Counted from the stretch's first letter, positions 1 through 6,705 are shown. The stretch: DNA of 8,119 bases from Flavipsychrobacter stenotrophus (GCA_947379685.1 CANCOG010000213.1:1-8119), one strand, 5' to 3'. The notes: generated by a model not told the origin, from the letters alone. Numbers and translations are program-made.

Positions 1-1061
1 GAGACTTGTTCAAGGGGGAAGATGCCGCTGGTAAAGCTGGCTATTGCAAAGCCAAGTATACCGGCAATCCAGTTTGCGGACGTGATCAGAGACTGGGCCT
101 GTGTTTGCTGTTTAAGGGGGTACATATCGTAGATTATTTTTTGCGTTACGCCGCGGCTGCAATAAGTCATGATGCAAATAAGAAAGCTAACCCACAGGAA
201 GGATGGAAGAGTCTGGCCCTGATACAAGATAAACATGGCAGCGGCGACAGACAGGAGTGTTATCGAAAACAATATTTTTCCCGCCATTTTTTGAGATAAC
301 CAGCCGAAGAGATAAGGTAGCGGAAAGGCAATGAGTGACCCCATTCCGAAAACAAATGAGATACTGTCGATATTAAATCGCTCCTGCTTCATGATGAGGG
401 ACAGGTTGAACCGCCCCATAAAGGAGATCATCATGCCTGTATTGAGGGCAATTAGTAAAATCCAGAGTTTGGGCTTGAGGGAGAACGGGCCAATATATTT
501 GTTTTGCTGGTAAACAATGTCGAAATCGGACGCCAGCATGGCCAGCCGGGTGAGGATACTGGCCAGGGCAAACACAACAAAGGATTGGTAATTACCGATC
601 TGATGGATCATTGGGCCGATTAGGAAACTGCCAACAACGGAGCCAACAAGGGTGGTATTTGCAAGTAAGCCATAGTTTTTTCCAACATTATCTGGAGTGC
701 TGATATAGCTCATGATAACGCTGTATATATTGATCTGTACTCCGGATAAGAACCAGTAAAAGGAAGTAGCTATCAGTAAACCCCAATAACCTTGTTGAAC
801 CCCCATTTCGTATAACGCAAATGCAGTAAGTGCTGCAATGAATATGGTTAGTTTACTTACAGATGAATAGTACTTTAGGATGCGAGGGGTAAGTACCGAA
901 CCCAGTGCAATAGAAATATAAGTAATGGTCATGAAGATACCGGTATGCTTTGCCGAAACACCAAGATTGGCGACCATAACTGGTAGTATGGGATAAATTC
1001 CCTGCAGCACGATGCGGTCTATTGTCGCAATGAATAAAAGGATGAAAACTGATTGCTTCAT
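1..1061 (-). CDS. MFS transporter, 3' end truncated by window edge
   Basis: This frame stays open for 353 codons from the ATG at 1061 to the left edge, so the C-terminus is missing; family members are usually about 400 residues. The translation begins MKQSVFILLFIATIDRIVLQ and is strongly hydrophobic, with roughly eleven membrane segments visible (about residues 5-28, 40-60, 70-88, 92-118, 130-152, 158-175, 200-222, 233-255, 262-281, 286-303 and 326-346). The polar stretch at 176-199 fits the central cytoplasmic loop of a 6+6 permease. The loop after TM2 reads GSVLTPRILKYYSS, where the canonical MFS motif A (GxLaDrxGrr) is largely missing. An in-frame TGA lies two codons upstream of the ATG, which fixes the start; no Shine-Dalgarno sequence is visible. 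It is divergent from the DUF3078 gene. The substrate cannot be read from the sequence; a sugar, drug or organic-acid permease are all possible. The fold call is firm, the function open. Confidence 0.85.
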   Translation of the reverse strand, partial: MKQSVFILLFIATIDRIVLQGIYPILPVMVANLGVSAKHTGIFMTITYISIALGSVLTPRILKYYSSVSKLTIFIAALTAFALYEMGVQQGYWGLLIATSFYWFLSGVQINIYSVIMSYISTPDNVGKNYGLLANTTLVGSVVGSFLIGPMIHQIGNYQSFVVFALASILTRLAMLASDFDIVYQQNKYIGPFSLKPKLWILLIALNTGMMISFMGRFNLSLIMKQERFNIDSISFVFGMGSLIAFPLPYLFGWLSQKMAGKILFSITLLSVAAAMFILYQGQTLPSFLWVSFLICIMTYCSRGVTQKIIYDMYPLKQQTQAQSLITSANWIAGILGFAIASFTSGIFPLEQV

Positions 1062-1237
1062 GAAAGTTCAAATTTGCGATAAAATCTTGGCATCATTACT
1101 ATGAGGCCTCAAGCAAAGAATGCAAATAGGAATTTTGCAATGCATTAAACAATTTTTGTGGCCAGAGGCTTCGCGCAAACCTGCAAAAGGTCATGGTAGG
1201 ACTATAGTTAATATACTGCTGTCAGGCTCCTGGCAAT

Positions 1238-1246
1238 TTATCCACA
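1238..1246 (+). promoter_or_regulatory. Perfect DnaA-box 9-mer (TTATCCACA)
   Basis: The sequence TTATCCACA is identical to the high-affinity DnaA box known from E. coli and widely conserved. It sits about 10 bases upstream of the candidate -33 element of the DUF3078 gene. It is a single site with no cluster of further boxes around it, so it is not evidence of an origin. It could be a DnaA-responsive or titration site, or chance: a given 9-mer is expected about once per 130 kb counting both strands. Confidence 0.3.
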
Positions 1247-1255
1247 GAGTGGTAT

Positions 1256-1285
1256 TTTGAGGGTGTAATAAAACAGGTAAATTTC
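1256..1285 (+). promoter_or_regulatory. Candidate Bacteroidota promoter for DUF3078 gene
   Basis: TTTG at 1256-1259 is followed after 18 bases by TAAATTTC at 1278-1285. This matches the Bacteroidota primary-sigma pattern (TTTG, about 19 bases, TAnnTTTG) at all but the last base. Transcription would start near 1291-1293, leaving a leader of roughly 25-30 nt before the ATG at 1319. The assignment is by pattern only. Confidence 0.4.
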
Positions 1286-1318
1286 GGATATTGCGGCAAA
1301 ATTCAAATCCGCTCACAA

Positions 1319-2338
1319 ATGAAACGATTCATAGCCACGATAGGTTTATGCTTTGGTATTACAATTACGCAGGCACAGCTAAAAAAAGCAGATGAGATAA
1401 GGGCTGCATTGGCAACAACAAATAAGGATACTACAGCCTGGGCTTACGGCGGTTTTTTTAATTTCGGCATGAATGAAGGTTTTTTGCACAACTGGGCTGC
1501 GGGCGGAGAATTGGCCTCATTTACCGTCAATACTATTTTTAGCGGGCATCTCGACCGGCTTGACCATAAAGCTATCTGGAGTAACAACCTCGATATAACA
1601 TATGGGTTGAATTACACTTATTCAACTTCCTTTATTCCACATAAAACTGATGACCGCATTGATTTTACATCTAAATACGGCACCCGGATTGACACGGGGA
1701 AGAATTGGTATTTTTCTGGTTTGTTCAACTTTAAGTCGCAGTTTACCAAGGGGTATAATTACGCTGTAGCTGATTGGCAGAAATCTTCAACGTCAAAGTT
1801 CCTTTCTCCTGCTTATTTTACCACGGCCATTGGATTTGAATACCGGAAGGGGAGTGATGTAAGCCTATTTATTTCACCGGTTGCCGGAAGGTTGACACTT
1901 GTTGACAAATATTATACTTCTATGAGTCAGCAGGGGGCTTTTGGCGTGGATTACAACAAAACGATGAAATATGAATTCGGTGCTTATGTTTCGGGTAGGT
2001 ACCTGGTAAATATTAATAAAAATGTGAAATTCAAGACGCGCCTGGACCTTTACACGAATTACCTTGCAAAAGACAGTAAGGACAGTGTGGGGAATATTGT
2101 GAAGCGAGACGACCCGGGTAATATTGCAGTCTTGTTCGATAATTTATTCACTTTCAAGGTGCACAAATACCTGAATCTGGCATTTGGTGCAACATTTATA
2201 TACGACAATAATTTGCCTTACAACAAGTATAAAGCTGGCACGACCAATCCGCACGCTCTAAAAACTGAACCTGGTCGTGATATAGGCTGGTTGCAAGTAA
2301 ACCAGCTTTTTACATTTGGGATTGAGTATAAGTTTTAA
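1319..2338 (+). CDS. DUF3078 domain secreted / outer-membrane protein
   Basis: A 339-residue protein with a clear Sec signal peptide (MKRFIATIGLCFGITITQAQ, cleavage probably near residue 20). The mature part has features I associate with DUF3078, a Bacteroidota family without a known function: an aromatic/glycine-rich start (WAYGGFFNFG, 41-50), HNWAAGGE (57-64), a conserved W-N pair (IWSNNLDITYGL, 86-97), HKTDDRIDFTSKYG (108-121) and a WYFSGLFNFKSQF stretch (130-142). Alternating hydrophobic/polar strands rich in Tyr, Phe and Asn, and a C-terminus ending FTFGIEYKF with a terminal Phe, fit an outer-membrane beta-barrel recognised by the BAM machinery; this localisation is inference. No Shine-Dalgarno is visible, which is usual in the phylum. 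The gene is a single unit: its left neighbour is divergent and its right neighbour convergent. The family call is good, the function unknown. Confidence 0.85.
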   Translation: MKRFIATIGLCFGITITQAQLKKADEIRAALATTNKDTTAWAYGGFFNFGMNEGFLHNWAAGGELASFTVNTIFSGHLDRLDHKAIWSNNLDITYGLNYTYSTSFIPHKTDDRIDFTSKYGTRIDTGKNWYFSGLFNFKSQFTKGYNYAVADWQKSSTSKFLSPAYFTTAIGFEYRKGSDVSLFISPVAGRLTLVDKYYTSMSQQGAFGVDYNKTMKYEFGAYVSGRYLVNINKNVKFKTRLDLYTNYLAKDSKDSVGNIVKRDDPGNIAVLFDNLFTFKVHKYLNLAFGATFIYDNNLPYNKYKAGTTNPHALKTEPGRDIGWLQVNQLFTFGIEYKF

Positions 2339-2500
2339 ACTGACTGTTAGCTCCACTGCCAAAATGATTTTGACCAATTATCCGGTCCTCCGAGTGGCAT
2401 TTAATGTTGCTCGTTGTGGACGGGGGGGCAACTAAATAAATGGTCACGCTTCATTTATTCATTTCCGGAGGAAGGCACCGTCAAAGTCTTGCTCAATCAA
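2339..2500. other. Convergent intergenic region, no gene seen
   Basis: This 162-base gap separates the 3' ends of the DUF3078 and GNAT genes. It contains a perfect 13-bp palindrome CAAAAT-G-ATTTTG (2360-2372) and a run of seven G (2422-2428). No strong GC hairpin followed by a T-run is present on either strand, so termination between these genes is not explained by an obvious intrinsic terminator. Confidence 0.5.
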
Positions 2501-2989
2501 CTATTCAACCCATTTTTCATAGAGCAAGCGGGTTACAAAATAGCCTTCTTCTTCCAAAAGCCGGCGCATTCCAGTGTTGTTAATGAGCGTAAAACGGGTA
2601 ATACGTTTGACGCCCTTAGCCAGAAAGTGTTGTTCAAGATAGGTATTTAATTTATGGTAGACGCCCTGTCTCCGGTATTTTTCAACAATATATCCATCGG
2701 AAACATAAAGTTCTTTACCCTCATAGATCTCTATGCGGCTATCGTCCTGCTCTTCGATGTATCCAAAAATAAAGCCGGCTGGGTCATTGTCATGATAAGC
2801 GATCAGGCAGATCCCTTCGCAATGTTCCTGCATGGTGATCACATGGCGCATATAAGTATCTTCTATATCCTTCCAGTTGGCTGTTTTATCGAAAAGTCCG
2901 TGCTCATGCTTGTGCAAGTGGTGCATAAATTCAGCGATCTGGGCATAATGGTCTGCAATTTTTACCTCCTTAATGTCAATAGCGAGCAT
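2501..2989 (-). CDS. GNAT family N-acetyltransferase
   Basis: A 162-residue single-domain protein with the Gcn5-related acetyltransferase layout. The acetyl-CoA pyrophosphate-binding motif A follows a beta strand: LYVSDGYIVEKYRRQGVYHK (94-113), with RRQGVY (106-111) as the Q/R-x-x-G-x-G/A signature. Motif B is seen in TLINNTGMRRLLEEEGYFV (134-152), where Asn and the helix LLEEEGY are typical. The N-terminal part carries a His-rich stretch FMHHLHKHEHG (21-31), which may lie near the acceptor site or bind a metal. The only ATG between an in-frame upstream TGA and the conserved region is at 2989. There is no Shine-Dalgarno. It is convergent with DUF3078 and divergent from the LutA-like gene. The acceptor substrate (amine of a small molecule, antibiotic or protein) cannot be inferred from sequence or context. 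Confidence 0.85.
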   Translation of the reverse strand: MLAIDIKEVKIADHYAQIAEFMHHLHKHEHGLFDKTANWKDIEDTYMRHVITMQEHCEGICLIAYHDNDPAGFIFGYIEEQDDSRIEIYEGKELYVSDGYIVEKYRRQGVYHKLNTYLEQHFLAKGVKRITRFTLINNTGMRRLLEEEGYFVTRLLYEKWVE

Positions 2990-3155
2990 GGCTTACGGAT
3001 TTTGAGTAGCAATATAAGCGATAAAGTTCAAATCAAGACCCATTTCGAGTTCAATTTATGGTAGCTGTTTTCCGGGTTTAGTAGTTCTTGGACAATCTTG
3101 CAGCCATTTGTAAGATAATGATTTTGCTTTTAAAAGAAAAACGAAAATACCTTCT

Positions 3156-3163
3156 TAACTTCG
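3156..3163 (+). promoter_or_regulatory. Possible -7 element for LutA-like gene
   Basis: TAACTTCG differs from the Bacteroidota -7 consensus TAnnTTTG at one base. No TTTG lies at the expected 18-21 bases upstream (the nearest, 3123-3126, is 29 bases away), so support is weak. If used, transcription would start near 3170 and the palindromes at 3198-3217 would lie in an 80-nt leader. Confidence 0.22.
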
Positions 3164-3197
3164 CAGGCGATTTTGTTATTAATGTAGTTGCTATGTG

Positions 3198-3217
3198 ATT
3201 GATAATCAATTTATTGA
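3198..3217. promoter_or_regulatory. Overlapping palindromes upstream of LutA-like gene (candidate operator)
   Basis: ATTGAT-A-ATCAAT (3198-3210) is a perfect 13-bp palindrome. Its right half also pairs with the next bases as TCAAT-TT-ATTGA (3206-3217), giving three alternating half-sites in 20 bases. TGTG (3194-3197) and CACA (3218-3221) flank the cluster symmetrically. The half-site resembles the FNR/CRP-family half-site TTGAT, but the spacing is 1 or 2 bases and not the usual 4. It ends about 34 bases before the TTG start. The region is AT-rich, so chance palindromes are possible. Confidence 0.3.
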
Positions 3218-3251
3218 CACAAGGTAGCTACTCTTTATCTGAACTCATACT

Positions 3252-3974
3252 TTGAAGATACAGTTATTTATACCATGTTTTGTTGACCAACTCTATCCCC
3301 AAACAGGGATGAATATGGTTAAGGTGCTGGAAAAATTAGGTTGCGATGTAACCTATAACGCCAACCAGACTTGTTGCGGCCAACCTGCTTTTAATGCGGG
3401 ATACCGTGATGAAGCCAAGGAAGTTGCCCGGAAGTTTCTCTACGATTTTAAAGATCCGTCTTACATTGTAAGCCCAAGTGGCTCCTGTACAGGGTTTGTC
3501 CGTAATTACTACGACAAGATGTTTGAGAACAGTGCGGACCAGTTATTATGCCAGAAAATAACCCCGAACTTGCTTGAATTTACAGAATTCATTACGCAGG
3601 TGCTGAAAATGGACAACTTGGGGGCGACATTGAATGGTAAGGCAACTTATCATGATGCCTGTGGCGCCCTTCGGGAATGCGGCATCAAGCAGGGGCCACG
3701 CGATCTTCTGAAAAATGTAAAAGGGCTAGAACTTGTTGAGATGAAGGAATGCGAAACCTGCTGTGGTTTTGGTGGCACCTTCTCGATCAAGTACGAACCG
3801 ATTTCAATTGGCATGGCGCAAACCAAGGTGAAAAGCGCGTTGGAAACCGGTGCACAATATATTATCACTACCGATGTGTCTTGCATGATGCATATGCAGG
3901 GCTATATTGACAGTAATAATCTCCCCATTAAGACGAAGCATATTGCAGATGTGCTGGCAAGTGGATGGAGTTAA
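3252..3974 (+). CDS. lutA: LutA/YkgE-like (Fe-S)-binding protein, CCG domains
   Basis: A 240-residue protein of the LutA/YkgE family, close to the roughly 240 residues usual for it. It has two cysteine-rich CCG repeats: C9, then C41-C42-G after 31 residues, then SGSC79; and C137, then C170-C171-G after 32 residues, then DVSC211. CCG domains bind Fe-S clusters in redox complexes such as LutABC lactate oxidase, heterodisulfide reductase and GlpC. The start is TTG at 3252: an in-frame TGA at 3240-3242 rules out an upstream ATG, and MKIQLFIPCFVDQLYPQTG aligns with the conserved N-terminus of LutA, where the first Cys is essential to the motif. The next ATG (3309) would remove C9. No Shine-Dalgarno is visible. 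LutB (ferredoxin-like) and LutC, its usual operon partners, are not adjacent, so an L-lactate role is family knowledge and not shown by context here. Confidence 0.88.
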   Translation: MKIQLFIPCFVDQLYPQTGMNMVKVLEKLGCDVTYNANQTCCGQPAFNAGYRDEAKEVARKFLYDFKDPSYIVSPSGSCTGFVRNYYDKMFENSADQLLCQKITPNLLEFTEFITQVLKMDNLGATLNGKATYHDACGALRECGIKQGPRDLLKNVKGLELVEMKECETCCGFGGTFSIKYEPISIGMAQTKVKSALETGAQYIITTDVSCMMHMQGYIDSNNLPIKTKHIADVLASGWS

Positions 3975-3995
3975 TTGTTAATAATTAACCATTAA
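3971..3995. terminator. AT-rich inverted repeat between convergent genes
   Basis: Two 12-base arms with one mismatch surround a single central base (left 3971-3982, right 3984-3995); the core GTTAAT-A-ATTAAC is perfect. The repeat begins over the LutA-like stop codon and ends five bases before the end of the DUF5686 gene. It is flanked by an A-run at 3994-3999, which reads as a T-run before the repeat on the minus strand. It may act as a weak bidirectional terminator, but the low GC content makes the hairpin unstable. Confidence 0.35.
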
Positions 3996-3999
3996 AAAA

Positions 4000-6552
4000 T
4001 CACCATTCGTTGTGTGTGGGGTTGCTGCTGGTGATACTTACGTTTTTGCCGCTGATGCCAAACCGTATTCCGGAATTATGTCCTTTGTAGCTATCCCAGG
4101 ATTGGACAAAATCAACGCGCAGAATTCGTAAGAGCTTCCAGCCAATGTTATCAAGGCCTACAAATGCTTCGGCATAAAACAGGTTGTCGTTTGCATAAAA
4201 AGCACTGCCGCCATAGAGCAGGTTCCATCGGGCTTGCTTGAGGAGGGGTATTTTATTGCTCAGCAGGCCATTCATATGGTATTCAATGTGCCCCTCCATG
4301 TATTTTGAGGTAGAATTGCTAAAATCGTAATATTGTGCAAACTGGAAACTTTGTAAATAAGGTGCTGCATAGCCAATACCTCTGTTGCCATAAAGATGAA
4401 TGAGGTCAGGTATTGCCATGTAATTGTTGCCGAAACAGCCACCGACAGCCAGGTTGTACGACAAATAGCCCAGTAAGTGCAATTGAACATCGTCGCGAAT
4501 GGAAAAACGCAATTTGTTGAAATCTGGTTTACTCTCAAAGACACCTGGTACCCCTTTTTCATAGGTCAGTGTAAATGTTGGCCATGAACTGCGATTTGCG
4601 ATCTTATAGTCGGGATACTGGGTATAAGTATACCCCGGTTTGTAAGAGACAGAACTATAAAATATCAGCGCATTATGGTCTTCCCAGGGTGAGCTTATTG
4701 CCAGCAGGTGAACGGGCGTGTTGGTTTTATAGAACTCGCCGGGCTCCCGGAAAAAACTGTATTCAGTACTGTTGTTTAACCGGTAGCGCCGTTGAAAAGA
4801 AGTTTTTACCAGCCAGGAAAGTCCGTTTCCATAGTCGCGCCTTACAAAGGCAGCGCCATCCATGCGCTCGTATAATCTCAGGTCATTTTCGCGGTAGAAC
4901 AGGGTAGCATAGGTGTTGAACCATGGTAATACCGGCCGGTCGGGGTTGTACTGAAACACATATTTCCCAGCCTCTACTCCTGTTGTCCAGCCCCTGCCTT
5001 TCCATGCTTTGTCGTCTGCCTTCCAGGTGAAACGGGCTATGGTATTGAAATGAGTATTTGCAAATCCATACCTCGATGCTATATCGGTTGTCCAATAGTT
5101 GTTCGAATCGACAACATGTTTCCAATTCAATTTTGCAGTCAGATTAAAGCCGTCAACTGGATTGAAATTAATGATGTTGTCGGTGACAAGACCGAGCAAG
5201 ACCGGGTTTATACTATAAGTGTTCTTGTTTTCCTTGCTGGAATAGGAATAGCCAGCCAGCATGGGGCCAAATATGTGCAGTTTGTTTCTGCGTCGTCTAA
5301 TTGAATCTAACCGAACAGGATTTTCTTCTACAATGCGAATGCTGTCTTTTTTTACAAAATCTCTTTTTTCATCTGTTTCCAGGGGAATTGGGCGGTTGGC
5401 TGTCCAATAGCTACTATCTTTCTTGTTTGCCGTCTTGTCGTATGCACTTACAATATTGCCGGAAAATACAGAATCGGCAATACCGGTGTTTATTTTCTGG
5501 TTATTGTATACGTTGACTAAATTACCATTTACATCGAACCCGAATAGGTTGATGGAGAAGTAGGTAACCTGGCTCTTGATCACCCAGGTATCAGCTTTCA
5601 ATGGAAGGTATAGCTGGTCTATTTTCAGCGTGTCAAAAAGATCTATCCCAGATTCTTTTGTTAGTGTAAGATTCAGGCTGTGTATGGCAAAATCGCTGTC
5701 TACAATATAGATTGTGCCATTGAAACAAGGTTCAAAAGCCCGCTTTTGTTTTACTTCGATTTTATATATCGTGTGTCCTTTGTCTTGAAATTCGCCTGCT
5801 AATTTGTAATTGTAATAGCTGAGTGCTCGATCGTTGATGGGGGAAATAAATCCTCGAGATCTTGCCCCTAATACATCAACCAAGTTATTGTAAAATGTAA
5901 TTACCGGAGGCATTTGGGCAAATCCTAGCCCTCCCGGGTTTCCACTGGTGTGTACTGAATGCACCACCGTTCTTGTTTCGCCGTCTTTTGCGTAATAATC
6001 TGCATCTTCTTCAAATAAGTACAATACCCCCTTGCCTGTTGTATCTGCTCCCACATCTGAAGGGTTGATTTTTTGCCCCATTAATTTCTTGGGTATTGTA
6101 CGCGACCGCATACCCACCTTCATGTAAATTGAAGTCTGGAAGGTTTTGATTTGATCAAGGTGGAAATTCCTTCGTTCAATTGCTTTACGGATAATGCCAT
6201 AAGCCGGGTCTTCAGCATTGGCGTGGACGACAACTTCGGTCATTTCCTGAGCTTCGCCTTTAAGTTGAAAATTATGTTCTATGGTTTCATTTCCCGTAAA
6301 GGAAACTGTAAAGCCAATCTGTTTGTAGCCAACATATTGGCAGATTACCCGGTGCAATCCCGCATCTACAGATAGCTCGTAAAGCCCGTTGCCATTCGCG
6401 TTGGTGCCCGAGGTGGTGCCTTCGAGGTAAATGGTAGCATAGGGCAGGGGATTGCCCTGCTCGTCGGAAACCATGCCTTTGAGAATGCCGCCTGAAGCTA
6501 TGTTGGCATATAGCAAGAGCAGGGTACAAAAAAAGAGTATAGTTGTTTTCAT
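4000..6552 (-). CDS. DUF5686 / carboxypeptidase-regulatory-like outer-membrane protein
   Basis: An 850-residue envelope protein. Residues 1 to about 20 (MKTTILFFCTLLLLYANIAS) form a signal peptide. Residues 22-108 (from ILKGMVSDEQGNPLPYATIY) form a carboxypeptidase-D regulatory-like beta-sandwich, the domain that also precedes TonB-dependent receptors in this phylum. From about 113 (EDPAYGIIRKAIERRNFHLD) the sequence matches the DUF5686 family, and the C-terminal half is rich in Tyr/Trp/Asn beta strands, suggesting a barrel in the outer membrane. I see no TonB-plug domain, so it is unlikely to be a classical SusC receptor. The frame is open to an ATG at 6651, but the ATG at 6552 directly begins the signal peptide and has AGGGG ten bases before it. 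It lies downstream of the kinase terminator, so it probably has its own promoter. The function of the family is unknown; a part in envelope biogenesis is a guess. Confidence 0.87.
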   Translation of the reverse strand: MKTTILFFCTLLLLYANIASGGILKGMVSDEQGNPLPYATIYLEGTTSGTNANGNGLYELSVDAGLHRVICQYVGYKQIGFTVSFTGNETIEHNFQLKGEAQEMTEVVVHANAEDPAYGIIRKAIERRNFHLDQIKTFQTSIYMKVGMRSRTIPKKLMGQKINPSDVGADTTGKGVLYLFEEDADYYAKDGETRTVVHSVHTSGNPGGLGFAQMPPVITFYNNLVDVLGARSRGFISPINDRALSYYNYKLAGEFQDKGHTIYKIEVKQKRAFEPCFNGTIYIVDSDFAIHSLNLTLTKESGIDLFDTLKIDQLYLPLKADTWVIKSQVTYFSINLFGFDVNGNLVNVYNNQKINTGIADSVFSGNIVSAYDKTANKKDSSYWTANRPIPLETDEKRDFVKKDSIRIVEENPVRLDSIRRRRNKLHIFGPMLAGYSYSSKENKNTYSINPVLLGLVTDNIINFNPVDGFNLTAKLNWKHVVDSNNYWTTDIASRYGFANTHFNTIARFTWKADDKAWKGRGWTTGVEAGKYVFQYNPDRPVLPWFNTYATLFYRENDLRLYERMDGAAFVRRDYGNGLSWLVKTSFQRRYRLNNSTEYSFFREPGEFYKTNTPVHLLAISSPWEDHNALIFYSSVSYKPGYTYTQYPDYKIANRSSWPTFTLTYEKGVPGVFESKPDFNKLRFSIRDDVQLHLLGYLSYNLAVGGCFGNNYMAIPDLIHLYGNRGIGYAAPYLQSFQFAQYYDFSNSTSKYMEGHIEYHMNGLLSNKIPLLKQARWNLLYGGSAFYANDNLFYAEAFVGLDNIGWKLLRILRVDFVQSWDSYKGHNSGIRFGISGKNVSITSSNPTHNEW

Positions 6553-6657
6553 AAAGTTTAGACCCCTAGTGTTACTTGCCACATCTATCACTATACTATA
6601 TCGTGCCAACGTATTGAATGTTACAAATATCGGATAATAACAGCTAATCATGAAAAC

Positions 6658-6681
6658 GGCACGCTCTGCAGCGTGCCATTT
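6658..6681 (-). terminator. Intrinsic terminator of the deoxynucleoside kinase gene
   Basis: GGCACGCT (6658-6665) and AGCGTGCC (6670-6677) form a perfect 8-bp GC-rich stem with a 4-base loop. Read on the minus strand, the stem is followed by GTTTTC, a short T-run. It lies about 30 bases past the kinase stop codon and just upstream of the DUF5686 leader. The T-tract is short, so termination may be partial. Confidence 0.65.
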
Positions 6682-6705
6682 CTATAAGTAAGTCGATAAA
6701 AGTAT

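Larger units (their letters stand above)
1062..1318. other. Divergent intergenic region (MFS / DUF3078)
   Basis: These 257 bases hold no credible gene on either strand. They contain a 10-bp palindrome TGAGGCCTCA (1102-1111), an inverted pair TGCAAA / TTTGCA (1121-1126 and 1134-1139), CAGG-CT-CCTG (1223-1232), a perfect DnaA-box 9-mer (1238-1246) and a candidate promoter for the DUF3078 gene (1256-1285). I found no convincing Bacteroidota-type promoter for the MFS gene on the minus strand. Confidence 0.6.

Noticed and set aside
853..1071. 72-codon minus-strand reading frame overlapping the MFS gene
   Set aside because: It is out of frame with the MFS gene, has low-complexity His/Cys/Tyr content and matches no family; the MFS frame explains the region.
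1062..1318. Possible replication origin, because of the DnaA box and AT-rich spacer
   Set aside because: Only one box is present, with no cluster or long AT-rich unwinding element, and none of the genes commonly beside bacterial origins is in the window.
2414..3064. Two plus-strand reading frames opposite the GNAT gene
   Set aside because: They are antisense to a well-conserved acetyltransferase and show no domain, signal peptide or start context of their own.
3214..3242. TTGACA at 3214-3219 as an E. coli-type -35 element of the LutA-like gene
   Set aside because: There is no TATAAT-like -10 at 16-18 bases, and the primary sigma of this phylum uses a different consensus.
6552..6651. N-terminal extension of the DUF5686 protein from the ATG at 6651
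   Set aside because: The extension has no family resemblance and puts polar residues before a clear signal peptide.
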